DNA from: Flavobacterium oncorhynchi
GTDB taxonomy: Bacteria > Bacteroidota > Bacteroidia > Flavobacteriales > Flavobacteriaceae
Assembly: GCF_002217355.1 (NCBI RefSeq)
Contig: NZ_MUHA01000007.1
Span: forward strand, 307,519-371,518
Length of the DNA stretch: 64,000 nt
Reading direction: 5' to 3'
Positions 44,271-52,695 of the stretch are shown one piece after another. The notes beneath the pieces are model-generated. The model ran no database searches. It worked only from the letters and a program-made list of their open reading frames with translations, and was not told the DNA's origin. Position numbers and translations under genes: made by a program. How positions within the stretch are numbered: position 1 is the stretch's first letter; every line of letters begins with the position of its first letter.

Positions 44271-44888
44271 TTATTTCACCTCAAAAGAGTAAGAAACACC
44301 AATTTGAAAATTGACATTAGTATTATAATCACCAAAAAGATAATGACTATTAGAATTGTTATAATAGTAATCGCTGTCTAAAACGTCTAAAAGTCCTTTT
44401 TTAAATCGAAATTCAAAAGCTAATCCAGAAGGCATTTTATAAGCAAGACCTGTTACAAATGAAAGATCATTATATGTTTTTCTAAAAGCTAAATTATCGT
44501 TTAAAAGAACATCTAAAGCTGGTCCAAATTGTATTTGAAAACCTTGCCCAAATGTAAATTTGTTAATCATAGCGATAGATAAATAACTCATTTGTAAATC
44601 CTGATAAACGATTTTTTCTGTTTGTGTATTTGGGTCAATAAAATTTCGCGCAACATTATTTGATCCTTGTCGGATATAATTTATTTCAGGCTGCAGCGCG
44701 TAACGTTTCGTTAGATTTATTTCGCCAAAACCGCCTATATAAAAGTCAGGTCTGTAATCTGCATGCATTTCTGAAATTGTCGAAAGACTCAAACCTGCTC
44801 GTAAACCGGGTTTAAAAGTTGCTTGAGCTTGTATGTTTACAACTGCGAAAAAAAGAAATAGGGCAGTCACTATTTTACTTTTATACAT
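44271..44888 (-). CDS. outer-membrane beta-barrel protein (PorT-like), first of a tandem pair
   Basis: The 205-residue protein has a signal peptide (LFLFFAVVNIQAQA) and then an eight-stranded beta-barrel pattern opening with FKPGLRAGLSLSTISEM and ending in aromatic-terminated strands (FQIGVSYSFEVK). It belongs to the small outer-membrane barrel families (OMP_b-brl_2 / PorT-like). The gene immediately upstream is a clear paralogue. Both probably arose by duplication inside the cluster and could form channels or anchors for the pigment. Function unproven. Confidence 0.82.
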   Translation of the reverse strand: MYKSKIVTALFLFFAVVNIQAQATFKPGLRAGLSLSTISEMHADYRPDFYIGGFGEINLTKRYALQPEINYIRQGSNNVARNFIDPNTQTEKIVYQDLQMSYLSIAMINKFTFGQGFQIQFGPALDVLLNDNLAFRKTYNDLSFVTGLAYKMPSGLAFEFRFKKGLLDVLDSDYYYNNSNSHYLFGDYNTNVNFQIGVSYSFEVK

Positions 44889-45497
44889 CTATTTTACTTT
44901 AAAAGTATAACTAATACCAATTTGAAAAACTTGATTTAAGATAACATCATTATAGTAATAATCGTTATTATCGTAATCAATTCCGTCGTAACCATAAATA
45001 TCAATTAATCCTTGTTTAATTCTGGCTTCAAATGTTAATCCGTTTGGCAATGTATAGCCAATTCCGCCAACAATGGCAAGGTCAAAACTTTCGGGATTGC
45101 TATTGATATAATTATCAGAAACTTTTAAATCTAAAGATGGACCGCCCAAAATGTGAAAGCCTTTACCGCCAATATTAAATTTTGCAACCGCACCAAGTGT
45201 TAAATAATTTAGTTCATAATTTACATAACGATAATTATTGCTGTTCCCAAAATATTCTCTTCCTTCATCACCTTGTCTAGAATAGGTTATTTCAGGCTGC
45301 AGCGAAAAATATTTATTAAATTTAATATTCACTAATCCACCAACATAGAAATCTGTTTTAGATTGATTATCATCAATATTGGTTAATGTTGACACATTTA
45401 AACCACCTCGTAGCCCTGGACTAACTTTTACTTGTGCTTGAGATAATTGAATTCCGATGCATAAAACGAATGCAATTAAGGTTATTTTTTTCATCAT
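44889..45497 (-). CDS. outer-membrane beta-barrel protein, second of the tandem pair
   Basis: The 202-residue paralogue begins MMKKITLIAFVLCIGIQLSQAQ and continues VKVSPGLRGGLNVSTLTNI, matching its neighbour at the same positions, with the same C-terminal end FQIGISYTFKVK. No base separates its stop from the neighbour's start codon region, so the pair is translated together. As for its partner, an eight-stranded barrel in the outer membrane is expected. Confidence 0.82.
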   Translation of the reverse strand: MMKKITLIAFVLCIGIQLSQAQVKVSPGLRGGLNVSTLTNIDDNQSKTDFYVGGLVNIKFNKYFSLQPEITYSRQGDEGREYFGNSNNYRYVNYELNYLTLGAVAKFNIGGKGFHILGGPSLDLKVSDNYINSNPESFDLAIVGGIGYTLPNGLTFEARIKQGLIDIYGYDGIDYDNNDYYYNDVILNQVFQIGISYTFKVK

Positions 45498-45531
45498 TAG
45501 ATTAGTTTAGTTTTAGGATTAGTTTAAATTT

Positions 45532-46167
45532 TTATTCTGATTTAAAATAATTAAGCTCAATTTTCAATTTAATATTTTGATGAATTATCTGAATCTTTTC
45601 GGCAAAAATATTGTTTTCTGAATTGAAATACAGCGTAAATTTTTCTTTTGTTTTGGAGGCGTGAACTATCTTTTCTAGTTTTTGATCTTTTTTAGAAACA
45701 AAAATGTAATTGTCTCGTTTTCCATCTGCCGATTTATAGATATTATCTGATTCATTTTCAAATTGCTCTTGAATCAAATATTGTTTTTTCAAAAGCAGTC
45801 TAAAATCTTCTTTCAAAGTATTGATCAATATTTTTCGATCTAATTCAGAAACAATAGAATTGATTTTAAAATCAGTTTCAGAAATTTCGAAATCCATTAA
45901 TTTATTTCCAAATTCTGTTGTAAAAACAATTCGGTGTGTGGTATCGTTTATTTTTTTCGCAATGAAAATCCCTGATAATTCATTTCCGTAAACGCTTATG
46001 TTAGTTTTATAAACATAATCGGTTTTTGAATCTGAAAAATACGGAACATCATAAGACGTTTTGTCTATTTTTTTGGGCGTATAGTTTTTTGTGACCGAAC
46101 CGCACGAAACTAAAACAATTGCCAGAAAGCAATTAATTAGTAAAAACTGAATCGTCGATTTTTGCAT
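45532..46167 (-). CDS. LolB-like or ApeN-like outer-membrane lipoprotein
   Basis: The 211-residue protein has a lipoprotein signal ending LVSC (Cys22). The remainder is beta-rich, alternating polar and hydrophobic residues (SVYGNELSGIFIAKKIND, HRIVFTTEFGNKLMDFEI), which fits the half-barrel of LolB. Its coding start overlaps the end of the LolA-like gene by 35 bases, a tight pairing. Aryl polyene clusters usually carry a LolA-like protein plus a small lipoprotein, and this pair matches that. A precise family name is not certain. Confidence 0.7.
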   Translation of the reverse strand: MQKSTIQFLLINCFLAIVLVSCGSVTKNYTPKKIDKTSYDVPYFSDSKTDYVYKTNISVYGNELSGIFIAKKINDTTHRIVFTTEFGNKLMDFEISETDFKINSIVSELDRKILINTLKEDFRLLLKKQYLIQEQFENESDNIYKSADGKRDNYIFVSKKDQKLEKIVHASKTKEKFTLYFNSENNIFAEKIQIIHQNIKLKIELNYFKSE

Positions 46168-46759
46168 TGATTACTTTATTTTTAAGTACAATTCTAGTAT
46201 AATCTTCAGATGATTCTAACAATTTTACCTGAACAACAGTTGCCTCTTCTTTGTCAAAACTCAGTTCAATTTGTTTGATGTATTTTTTCAGCGCAGCATC
46301 TTTCGGAATAAATTTTGCCAGATTCTGCCCTTTCAATTTAAAGTACGAAATCGCAAATTCTTTGTCATCAAACATATTGCCGCTTACACTTCCGACAATT
46401 AATTTATTAATTCTTGCAAAGATTTTGCTGTTGCCAATATCAACCGCACTTTTCTTTCCTTCATCATTAATTAGGATTTTTCCGTTTTTGAAAGTAATGC
46501 TGTAGTTGTATGGTTTTTTATACTGCCATTGCAAAAGTGCAGGTTCTTTAAAAACCATTTTTCCCGAAGTTTCAATGTCTTTTGATAAAAAATCTAAATG
46601 CTTGTATTGAACAAAATCGGTACTTAAAGTTTTAATTTTTTTCGCGACAATATTTACGTCTTCTTTAAATTGAGTGATTTCTGCAGCAGTCATTTTTTGC
46701 TCTTGAGCAAACAAACTGCTTGAAATAAAAAGAATTACTAATGCTATTTTAGTTTTCAT
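46133..46759 (-). CDS. LolA-like outer-membrane lipoprotein carrier
   Basis: The 208-residue periplasmic protein has a cleavable signal (MKTKIALVILFISSSLFAQ) and the LolA fold pattern: TLSTDFVQYKHLDFLSKDIETSG, then GKMVFKEPALLQWQY and an INDEGKK strand. ApeL-type LolA homologues of pigment clusters are thought to carry the lipid-like polyene across the periplasm rather than lipoproteins. Its 3' end overlaps the LolB-like gene, so the two act together. Housekeeping LolA would normally lie elsewhere. Confidence 0.87.
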   Translation of the reverse strand: MKTKIALVILFISSSLFAQEQKMTAAEITQFKEDVNIVAKKIKTLSTDFVQYKHLDFLSKDIETSGKMVFKEPALLQWQYKKPYNYSITFKNGKILINDEGKKSAVDIGNSKIFARINKLIVGSVSGNMFDDKEFAISYFKLKGQNLAKFIPKDAALKKYIKQIELSFDKEEATVVQVKLLESSEDYTRIVLKNKVINAKIDDSVFTN

Positions 46760-46784
46760 GTTTTTTTAAATTGTACTTTAATTT

Positions 46785-46870
46785 TTTTGCCACGAATTGC
46801 ACCAATTTTCACGAATTTTCGATTTAATAAAATCCGTTTTTATCCGCGTTTTCGCGATAGCGAATCTGTT
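46785..46870. repeat. CACGAATT-type intergenic repeat
   Basis: The 121-base gap between the LolA and deacetylase genes contains GCCACGAATTGCACC, TTTTCACGAATTTTCG and ATCCGTTTTTATCCGCG words that recur, in altered form, at 41995-42012, 50935-51018 and 52185-52240. A TTTCGCGATAGCGAATC inverted word is also present. Confidence 0.5.
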
Positions 46871-46880
46871 TCATCTGTGT

Positions 46881-47657
46881 TCAATTTTTATAAGCCTTTA
46901 GATTTAAAAGTTCTTCGATTGAAACGACCTGATAATTATTTTGTTGTAAAAATTGCAAAAACTGTTCCAATACTATAACGGAATGTGAACCAGTATCGTG
47001 CAAAAGTACAATTCCGCCGGGAGAAACTCGTTTTATAATTTGGTTGAAGATTAATTCCACATTTGTTGTCCCTCCGTCAAGCGAGCGAATATTCCAGCCA
47101 ATTGTTTTATGTCCGGTAATTTTTAAGGCTCTTCGAATAGATGGTGTAGTAACTCCGTAAGGCGGACGAAAGAAGTTTATTTTTTTTGAAGTATATTTTT
47201 CCAGAAGCGAATCTGTTTTTTCTATTTCTTCTTTTATTTGTTTGGCATTATAAAAATCAAAAAACTTAGAATGGGAATAAGAGTGATTTCCAACCAAATG
47301 ACCTTCGCAAATAGTTTGTTTTACGATTTCAGGATGTGTTTCTACGTTTTTACCAATGCAGAAAAAAGTCGCTTTGGCATTGTATTTTTTTAAAAGCGCT
47401 AAAACTTCCAAAGTAAATTCACTTGGTCCGTCATCAAAAGTGAGCGCAATTTTTTTCTCTGTTTCTAATGGATTATTGCAGAAAGTTTTTACATGATAAT
47501 TAGATGAAATTCTCGAAGAACCAAAAGCATTTATTCCGATCCAAAGAAAAATTAGAGCCAAAAAACACCATATATTTATTGCGATATAGACATTCAAAAG
47601 AAGCAGTAAAAGCAATAAAAAGATAAAAAATATCGAGATGTTTTTATGCGTTATCAT
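46881..47657 (-). CDS. polysaccharide deacetylase family membrane protein
   Basis: The 258-residue protein has two N-terminal membrane helices (about 8-44) and a NodB domain with the metal site LTFDDGPS (Asp75, Asp76) and HSYSH (His125, His129), then RPPYG and LLHDTG near the end. All catalytic motifs look intact. NodB enzymes remove acetyl groups from N-acetyl sugars, but related ones act on other esters or amides. Its ATG overlaps the stop of the chain-length-factor-like gene by four bases, so it belongs to the pigment operon. Its job there is unclear. Confidence 0.85.
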   Translation of the reverse strand: MITHKNISIFFIFLLLLLLLLNVYIAINIWCFLALIFLWIGINAFGSSRISSNYHVKTFCNNPLETEKKIALTFDDGPSEFTLEVLALLKKYNAKATFFCIGKNVETHPEIVKQTICEGHLVGNHSYSHSKFFDFYNAKQIKEEIEKTDSLLEKYTSKKINFFRPPYGVTTPSIRRALKITGHKTIGWNIRSLDGGTTNVELIFNQIIKRVSPGGIVLLHDTGSHSVIVLEQFLQFLQQNNYQVVSIEELLNLKAYKN

Positions 47658-48715
47658 TTTGAAAGTAACGTAAAACTATGATTTTTTCCGCTTAATTGAT
47701 TGTATAATAAAATGGTTTTGTAAGCGGGTTTTGTAACCGAATTTACTTTTATAATTTCTGGAATTTCCTGTGTTTTTAAAATTTTAGAAGCCATCCAAAA
47801 AGCAAATGCAGAAGCCGTATCGTATTCGCCGCTCAAATGTTTGTAATACAAAATAGGCGTTTTTGCGAAAGCATTTTCAGCTAGATTGCTGTAATAATTT
47901 TCAAAATCGGCATTTCCGTCAAAACCTAAAACTAATGCATCGATATCTGAAATCTCTAAATTATTGGATTTCAAAAATGATGTAATTTCATTTTCAATTT
48001 CATTTTCTTCCAGCGTATTTACAATAGCAACATCTAGAAGTTCAGCGTAAGTAGTATCTTTTCTTTCGTTTTCTAAAACAAAAAAGCTCGCACCTTCACC
48101 ATAAACGGCACCGCTGGTTGCAGCATTTAAAACATCATAAGGAGCAGAATTATCTGCTTTAATACGTCCGTTTAATTTGAAAAGAGAAGTAGTATATTCT
48201 CCGTTTTCGTCAACACCGCCTACTAAAATCGAATTGGCTTCGTCTTCTTCGATCTGCATTTTTGCATCCAAAAGCGCCGATTCAAAAGAAACCGCACCAT
48301 TTACATACGTAAAATTATAACCTTTACATTGTTGTAAAAGTGCAATTTGCGCACCAACGGTATTATGCGTAGATTGAATAAAAGAAGTTGGCGTTAAAAA
48401 CTCTTCTTTATTATCTAAAATGCTTTTCAGGAATTTTTCAGAATCTTCGATGCAGCCTAAACCAGTTCCAGTTATGATTGCGTCAACAATTTCAACATTG
48501 GCATCTTTCATAGCCAAAGCCGAAGCTACGATTCCGTTTTTTACGCCTTTTGCCATTCTCCGGCTTGCAGCTGGCGAAATATATTCTTTGTATGCCGGAG
48601 GAACTATCGCCAGTACATTTTCGTTATGATTTACAACAGCTTCTTCTAAAAAAACAGTATCAAATGTTTTTTGAGTCGAAATACAGCCTACTCCATTTAT
48701 ATATGTTTTTTTCAT
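47654..48715 (-). CDS. chain-length-factor-like ketosynthase homologue without catalytic cysteine
   Basis: From the ATG at 48715 the protein has 353 residues with the thiolase/ketosynthase fold. The segment that carries the active cysteine in ketosynthases reads FTYVNGAVSFE (residues 136-146), so the cysteine is missing, and the usual histidine motifs are also not seen. It starts one base after the stop of an intact ketosynthase gene. This matches the KS/CLF pairs of aryl polyene and type II polyketide systems, where the inactive partner sets chain length. An upstream start (48763) would overlap the neighbour by 47 bases. Confidence 0.82.
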   Translation of the reverse strand: MKKTYINGVGCISTQKTFDTVFLEEAVVNHNENVLAIVPPAYKEYISPAASRRMAKGVKNGIVASALAMKDANVEIVDAIITGTGLGCIEDSEKFLKSILDNKEEFLTPTSFIQSTHNTVGAQIALLQQCKGYNFTYVNGAVSFESALLDAKMQIEEDEANSILVGGVDENGEYTTSLFKLNGRIKADNSAPYDVLNAATSGAVYGEGASFFVLENERKDTTYAELLDVAIVNTLEENEIENEITSFLKSNNLEISDIDALVLGFDGNADFENYYSNLAENAFAKTPILYYKHLSGEYDTASAFAFWMASKILKTQEIPEIIKVNSVTKPAYKTILLYNQLSGKNHSFTLLSK

Positions 48716-48716
48716 T

Positions 48717-49916
48717 TTAGCTTTTTGAAAATATAAGAGTTGAACAATTTCCTCCAAATCCAAAAGAGTTAGATAAAACGTGTTCGATGTTTTTATTTTT
48801 TAAAGTAGTTTGCGGCGTCAAATCGAATTCTTCCATTTGGGTTTCAAAATTCAAATTTGGATAAACGACATTATTCTGAATCGACAAAACGCTGTAAACA
48901 GCTTCAATTGCTGCTGCAGCTGCTAAAGTGTGACCTGTAAATGGTTTTGTTGAACTAAAATCGGGAACTTTTTCCTCTTCATAAATTCGGCGCAAAGCTC
49001 TTCCTTCAGATAAATCGTTATTTGGAGTAGCAGTTCCATGAACGTTGATATAATCTATTTCAGAAGGTTTTAAACCCGAAACTTCAAACGCTTTTTTCAT
49101 TGCTAGAAAAGCGCCGTCTCCATTTTCTGAAGAAGCCGTTTGGTGAAAAGCGTCATTTGCATTTCCGTAACCCGAAACTCTTGCCAGCACTTTTTTATTT
49201 TGTTTGGCAACAATTTCATCCGATTCTAAAACCAAAAAAGCAGCAGCTTCTCCAAGATTCAACCCTTTTCTGTTATTGTCAAAAGGTTTGTTGTAATCGT
49301 CGGATAAAATCATTAAAGTTTTAAATCCGTTGATAGTGAATTTTGCTAAAGCATCGGCACCGCCAACAATTACACGGTCTAATTTTCCGGTTTTAATCAA
49401 TCTTGCACCTAACATAATCGAATTTGCTGCAGAGGAACAAGCGGTACTTATGGTTGTAACCATTCCTTTTAACCCCAGTTCTTCAGCAATTTTTTCAGCA
49501 ACATCACCGCCGTCGTGACAGGTAATGTATTTAACCAATTCAGGTTTTTCGAAATAATCGTAATAATGTGTCTCTGTCATGTCCATTCCGCCTACACTAG
49601 TAGCCGAAATAAGTCCAGTTCTAAATTCATTTATAGCGGTGATTCCAGCATTTTCAACGGCTTGTTTTGCCGCCAAAGTACCAATCATAGCAGTTCTCGA
49701 AAAATTATTATCGCTGTTTAATCCCAGTTCGCTGATAAGCTCATCGTTGGTTTTTTTGATTTCACCTACTTTAATAACATCTGCATGAACTGTAGAAATA
49801 TTTGAGATACGAGAAATCCCGATTTTATTTTCGATTAACGAATGATAATTTTCCTCAACCGAATTTCCGATCGAAGAGATAATTCCCATTCCAGTTATTG
49901 CAACACCCTTTGTCAT
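48717..49916 (-). CDS. beta-ketoacyl-ACP synthase, catalytic partner of a KS/CLF pair
   Basis: The 399-residue KAS II-type enzyme has the full triad: Cys160 in STACSSA, His293 in NVHGTATP and His329 in FTGHTLA. It condenses malonyl-ACP with the growing acyl chain. The gene directly downstream lacks the cysteine, so the two should form a heterodimer like ApeO-ApeC of aryl polyene clusters. An ACP gene lies upstream across a repeat-rich 129-base spacer. Confidence 0.9.
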   Translation of the reverse strand: MTKGVAITGMGIISSIGNSVEENYHSLIENKIGISRISNISTVHADVIKVGEIKKTNDELISELGLNSDNNFSRTAMIGTLAAKQAVENAGITAINEFRTGLISATSVGGMDMTETHYYDYFEKPELVKYITCHDGGDVAEKIAEELGLKGMVTTISTACSSAANSIMLGARLIKTGKLDRVIVGGADALAKFTINGFKTLMILSDDYNKPFDNNRKGLNLGEAAAFLVLESDEIVAKQNKKVLARVSGYGNANDAFHQTASSENGDGAFLAMKKAFEVSGLKPSEIDYINVHGTATPNNDLSEGRALRRIYEEEKVPDFSSTKPFTGHTLAAAAAIEAVYSVLSIQNNVVYPNLNFETQMEEFDLTPQTTLKNKNIEHVLSNSFGFGGNCSTLIFSKS

Positions 49917-50045
49917 TTTAGACTTCTTAGATTTTTAGACTTGCTTAGATTATTAGAATTTAGACTTGCTTAGATTTTTGGATTTCTAGATTTAGACAGT
50001 TTTTTTGTCTAAGAAGTCTAAAAATCTAAGTCAGTCTAAGAAGTC
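49917..50045. repeat. word-repeat spacer with a long imperfect inverted repeat
   Basis: CTTAGATTTTTAGACTTGC... at 49926-49948 pairs with 50009-50030 apart from one extra base, and TTAGACTTCTTAGA-type words occur five times. No gene is present. Confidence 0.65.
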
Positions 50046-50303
50046 TTATTTAGTTCTGTTAGCGCTGATATAAGCCGCCATAGTTTCGATAGATTGGAAA
50101 ATTGTTTTTCCTTCTTTCGGATCTACTAATTTAATTCCGTAATCTTTATCTAAAATCACGATCAATTCAAGTGCATCAATGGAGTCCAAACCTAAACCAT
50201 CTCCAAACAAAGGATCGTTATCAGCAATATCTTCTACTGTGATATCTTCAAGGTTTAGAGTAGTAATAATTTTGTTTTTCAATTCTTCTTTTAATGCTTC
50301 CAT
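50046..50303 (-). CDS. acyl carrier protein
   Basis: The 85-residue ACP has the phosphopantetheine site GLDSIDALEL with Ser41, four helices and an acidic surface. Two bases separate it from the 205-residue ketosynthase remnant. With the second ACP at 60265-60519 the cluster has two carriers, one of which may hold the aryl polyene and the other the alkylresorcinol precursor chain. Which is which cannot be told from sequence. Confidence 0.93.
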   Translation of the reverse strand: MEALKEELKNKIITTLNLEDITVEDIADNDPLFGDGLGLDSIDALELIVILDKDYGIKLVDPKEGKTIFQSIETMAAYISANRTK

Positions 50304-50305
50304 GA

Positions 50306-50923
50306 TTATTTATTGTATAATGTATTGATAGTTTCGTTTGTATATTTTGCGCTTTCTTCTTTGCTTATAGTGCAGAGAAAAGCTTTATAATTATCATTAA
50401 AATATTCTACCCAACCGCACAAAACCATATCTGCTTTATTCGTATTCAGAAGAATGTCCGAATAATTCGACATGAATTCGGTGTTAAAGGCATCAAATAT
50501 AAAGAAAGAATTCTCACTTTTCAGCTGATGACGAATACTTATTTCACCCAGACAAATATTTGGCAGTGTATAAACAAAAACCGCTGGACTCGGATAATAG
50601 TTTTCTTTGTTTGAAATAGATTCTTGATATTTTACATCGGTATCTAAACTCGACGATTTATTGGCTAAAACCAAAGCGATATTATTTTCTTCTTCTGTTA
50701 AAGTTATCGGACTCAAAAGCAATTCTGATCCTAAAAAAGCGAGTTTGCTCAAAGCATCCATTTTGAAAAACTTTGGATACTGCATTTCAAAATTACGATA
50801 GGCTTGTTTCGAGAAATCAGCAAAATCTGTTGGTTCAATTTTGAATACAGAAGTTCCGTTCAAAACAATTTCGTTGTTTTGGATGGTGATGTAGGATTGT
50901 ATGTTGGTTTTGTTGTGATTCAT
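50306..50923 (-). CDS. short ketosynthase-like protein without active-site motif
   Basis: The 205-residue protein looks like the N-terminal half of a ketosynthase fold: IALVLANKSSSLDTD and YPSPAVFVYTLPNICLGEISIRHQLKSE resemble the strand-loop order before the active site, and DMVLCGWVEYF matches the strand after it. The catalytic cysteine region reads FFIFDAFNTEF, so no nucleophile is present, and the second half with the histidines is missing. It is reproduced as an intact frame, so it is a real, inactive relative rather than a frameshift. Possible structural partner of an ACP or ketosynthase. Confidence 0.72.
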   Translation of the reverse strand: MNHNKTNIQSYITIQNNEIVLNGTSVFKIEPTDFADFSKQAYRNFEMQYPKFFKMDALSKLAFLGSELLLSPITLTEEENNIALVLANKSSSLDTDVKYQESISNKENYYPSPAVFVYTLPNICLGEISIRHQLKSENSFFIFDAFNTEFMSNYSDILLNTNKADMVLCGWVEYFNDNYKAFLCTISKEESAKYTNETINTLYNK

Positions 50924-50934
50924 TATTATAATTT

Positions 50935-51018
50935 AAACACGAATTTTACGAATTGTCACAAATTATTTAGGCTTAAAAATTACACTAATTAATCCGTGTG
51001 AATTAGTGTAATTGGTGT
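50935..51018. repeat. intergenic repeat with perfect 12-bp inverted repeat
   Basis: ATTACACTAATT (50979-50990) has its complement at 51001-51012. Words AACACGAATTTTACGAATT and AATCCGTGTGAATTAGTG match the other spacers in this cluster. It may also end transcription of the ketosynthase gene at 51020. Confidence 0.6.
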
Positions 51019-51019
51019 T

Positions 51020-52159
51020 TTATTTTACTTTCTCAAAAACAACCGCCGTATTACAACCTCCAAATCCAGAAGCTGTTTTCAGGAAATAATTAATAGTTGC
51101 CTTTTCATTTTTCTCAGTCACATTTATAACTTCACTTACCCCAATTTCGTCAAAACCTTTTGATTCAAAAAGCATATTTTTATTTACCGATTCTATAGCA
51201 ATTACGGTTTCCAATAATCCTGAAGCGCCTAATGTATGACCGTAAAAACCTTTTAAACTATTTACAGGAACATTTTGCAAATCCAATCGATTTAAAGCAA
51301 TGGCTTCCATTTCGTCGTTAAACGGAGTTGCGGTTCCGTGTGCTGAAATATAATCTAATTTGCCGGCTTCAATTTGTGCTTCTTTTAAAGCATTCTGAAT
51401 ACTTCTGAACAAACCTTCACCTGTTCTTGACGGACCCGAAATATGATTGGCATCGTTTATCGAACTGTCGCCAATTACTTTTATTTTTGCATTTTTGGCT
51501 TCCGCCGCAACTAAAACAGCAGCCGTCGCTTCGCCTAAACTTACTCCAGTTCTGTTTTTAGAATAAGGTTTACAAGGCAGTTCACTCATTGCTTGAAAAG
51601 CATTAAATCCAGATAAAACAAATTCTGAAACTTCGTCTCCTGCTACAATAAAAACATTGTCGTAAAGTTCAGACTGAATCATTCTTTTGGCAACTGAAAC
51701 TGCTAAAATTCCAGAAACACAAGCATTTGAAACTACAATTGGCTGCGTCGTAAATCCGAAGAAATCAGAAACATTTTTGGCTAAAACATCTAAATGCGCA
51801 TTATTGAAACTGTCGCTAGTATTGTATTTTAAAGCCGTCACATTTCCTTTTGTTGTCGAAAGTATAAAGGCAGTTTTTGAATTGAATTCGATTTCTGAGT
51901 TTTTGATAATTGGCTCTAAAGCCAAAATCATCATTTTCTCTAAACGAGAATATTTGGTTTCAGTGCTGATTTTTGAAAAAGCACTGTTTATTTTTTCATC
52001 AGAAATAATTGAAGCATAAAATGGATTTGGCATTAAAGAAATATCATTGTGAAGCTGAATTCCAGAATCGCCGCGAAGAATCGCTTCAACATTTGATTCA
52101 ACATCAAAACCTAAAGGTGTGATACAATTCGTTTGTGTGATGTATATTTCTTTTAACAT
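51020..52159 (-). CDS. beta-ketoacyl-ACP synthase
   Basis: The 379-residue ketosynthase has Cys147 in SNACVSGI, the first histidine in SAHGTATPFND and the second in FYGHTLGASG, so it should be catalytic. It is rather short for KAS II and diverges from the enzyme at 48717, which suggests a separate step, such as initiation from the aryl starter or extension of a different chain. Repeat-bearing spacers flank it on both sides, so it may be a single-gene unit. Confidence 0.88.
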   Translation of the reverse strand: MLKEIYITQTNCITPLGFDVESNVEAILRGDSGIQLHNDISLMPNPFYASIISDEKINSAFSKISTETKYSRLEKMMILALEPIIKNSEIEFNSKTAFILSTTKGNVTALKYNTSDSFNNAHLDVLAKNVSDFFGFTTQPIVVSNACVSGILAVSVAKRMIQSELYDNVFIVAGDEVSEFVLSGFNAFQAMSELPCKPYSKNRTGVSLGEATAAVLVAAEAKNAKIKVIGDSSINDANHISGPSRTGEGLFRSIQNALKEAQIEAGKLDYISAHGTATPFNDEMEAIALNRLDLQNVPVNSLKGFYGHTLGASGLLETVIAIESVNKNMLFESKGFDEIGVSEVINVTEKNEKATINYFLKTASGFGGCNTAVVFEKVK

Positions 52160-52184
52160 TTTATGATTTTCAATTTTTAAAGTT

Positions 52185-52240
52185 TCACGCAGATTAAAAG
52201 GATTTTTTTAATTCGTGCTAATTCGTGAAATTAGTGGCTA
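52185..52240. repeat. CACGAATT-family intergenic words
   Basis: The gap between the thioesterase and ketosynthase genes has ACGCAGATTAAAAGG and ATTCGTGCTAATTCGTG words, the reverse form of those at 41995 and 46785. No gene is present. Confidence 0.45.
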
Positions 52241-52245
52241 AAACT

Positions 52246-52695
52246 TTATTTCAACAGCCCAACTTTCCTTTTCCATTCTTCATAAAAAGGAGGATTCGTC
52301 AGCATTAGATTTCCTTCTTTATCTAAAAAAACCTGAACGGTTTCGCCAGTACAAGCTATTTCACCTTTAGCATCAATAATTTTAAAACGATAAATCATTT
52401 TGGCGGCAGGTGTATCAACAACCGTTGTTTCAATTGTTACAACATCGCCGTAGCGTAAAGACAATTTATGTTCACATTTTGATTTTACAATTGGCGTTGT
52501 ATAACCCGTTTTTGCAATATCTAAATAGGTAAGTCCGTGTTCACGACCAAATGCTTCGCGTCCATCTTCAAAATACGTGATATAATTGCCGTGCCAAACA
52601 ATTCCAAGCGGATCAGTTTCGTTAAAACGAATTCTGATTTCGTGAGAAATGGTTAAATCTGTGGCTTCGTTAAACTGTTCTTTTCTTTTTGTCAT
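52246..52695 (-). CDS. 4HBT hot-dog acyl-CoA/ACP thioesterase
   Basis: The 149-residue hot-dog protein carries the 4-hydroxybenzoyl-CoA thioesterase motif RFNETDPLGIVWHGNYITYFE with the catalytic Asp28. ApeK-type thioesterases occur in aryl polyene clusters and free or edit acyl chains. It starts inside the end of the ABC permease gene (an overlap of 26 bases, or 38 if the ATG at 52707 is used), so translation is coupled to the exporter. Confidence 0.88.
   Translation of the reverse strand: MTKRKEQFNEATDLTISHEIRIRFNETDPLGIVWHGNYITYFEDGREAFGREHGLTYLDIAKTGYTTPIVKSKCEHKLSLRYGDVVTIETTVVDTPAAKMIYRFKIIDAKGEIACTGETVQVFLDKEGNLMLTNPPFYEEWKRKVGLLK

Noticed and set aside
47654..48715. Cysteine-less ketosynthase as a pseudogene
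   Set aside because: The frame is intact, coupled on both sides and adjacent to an active ketosynthase, which fits a chain-length factor better than decay.
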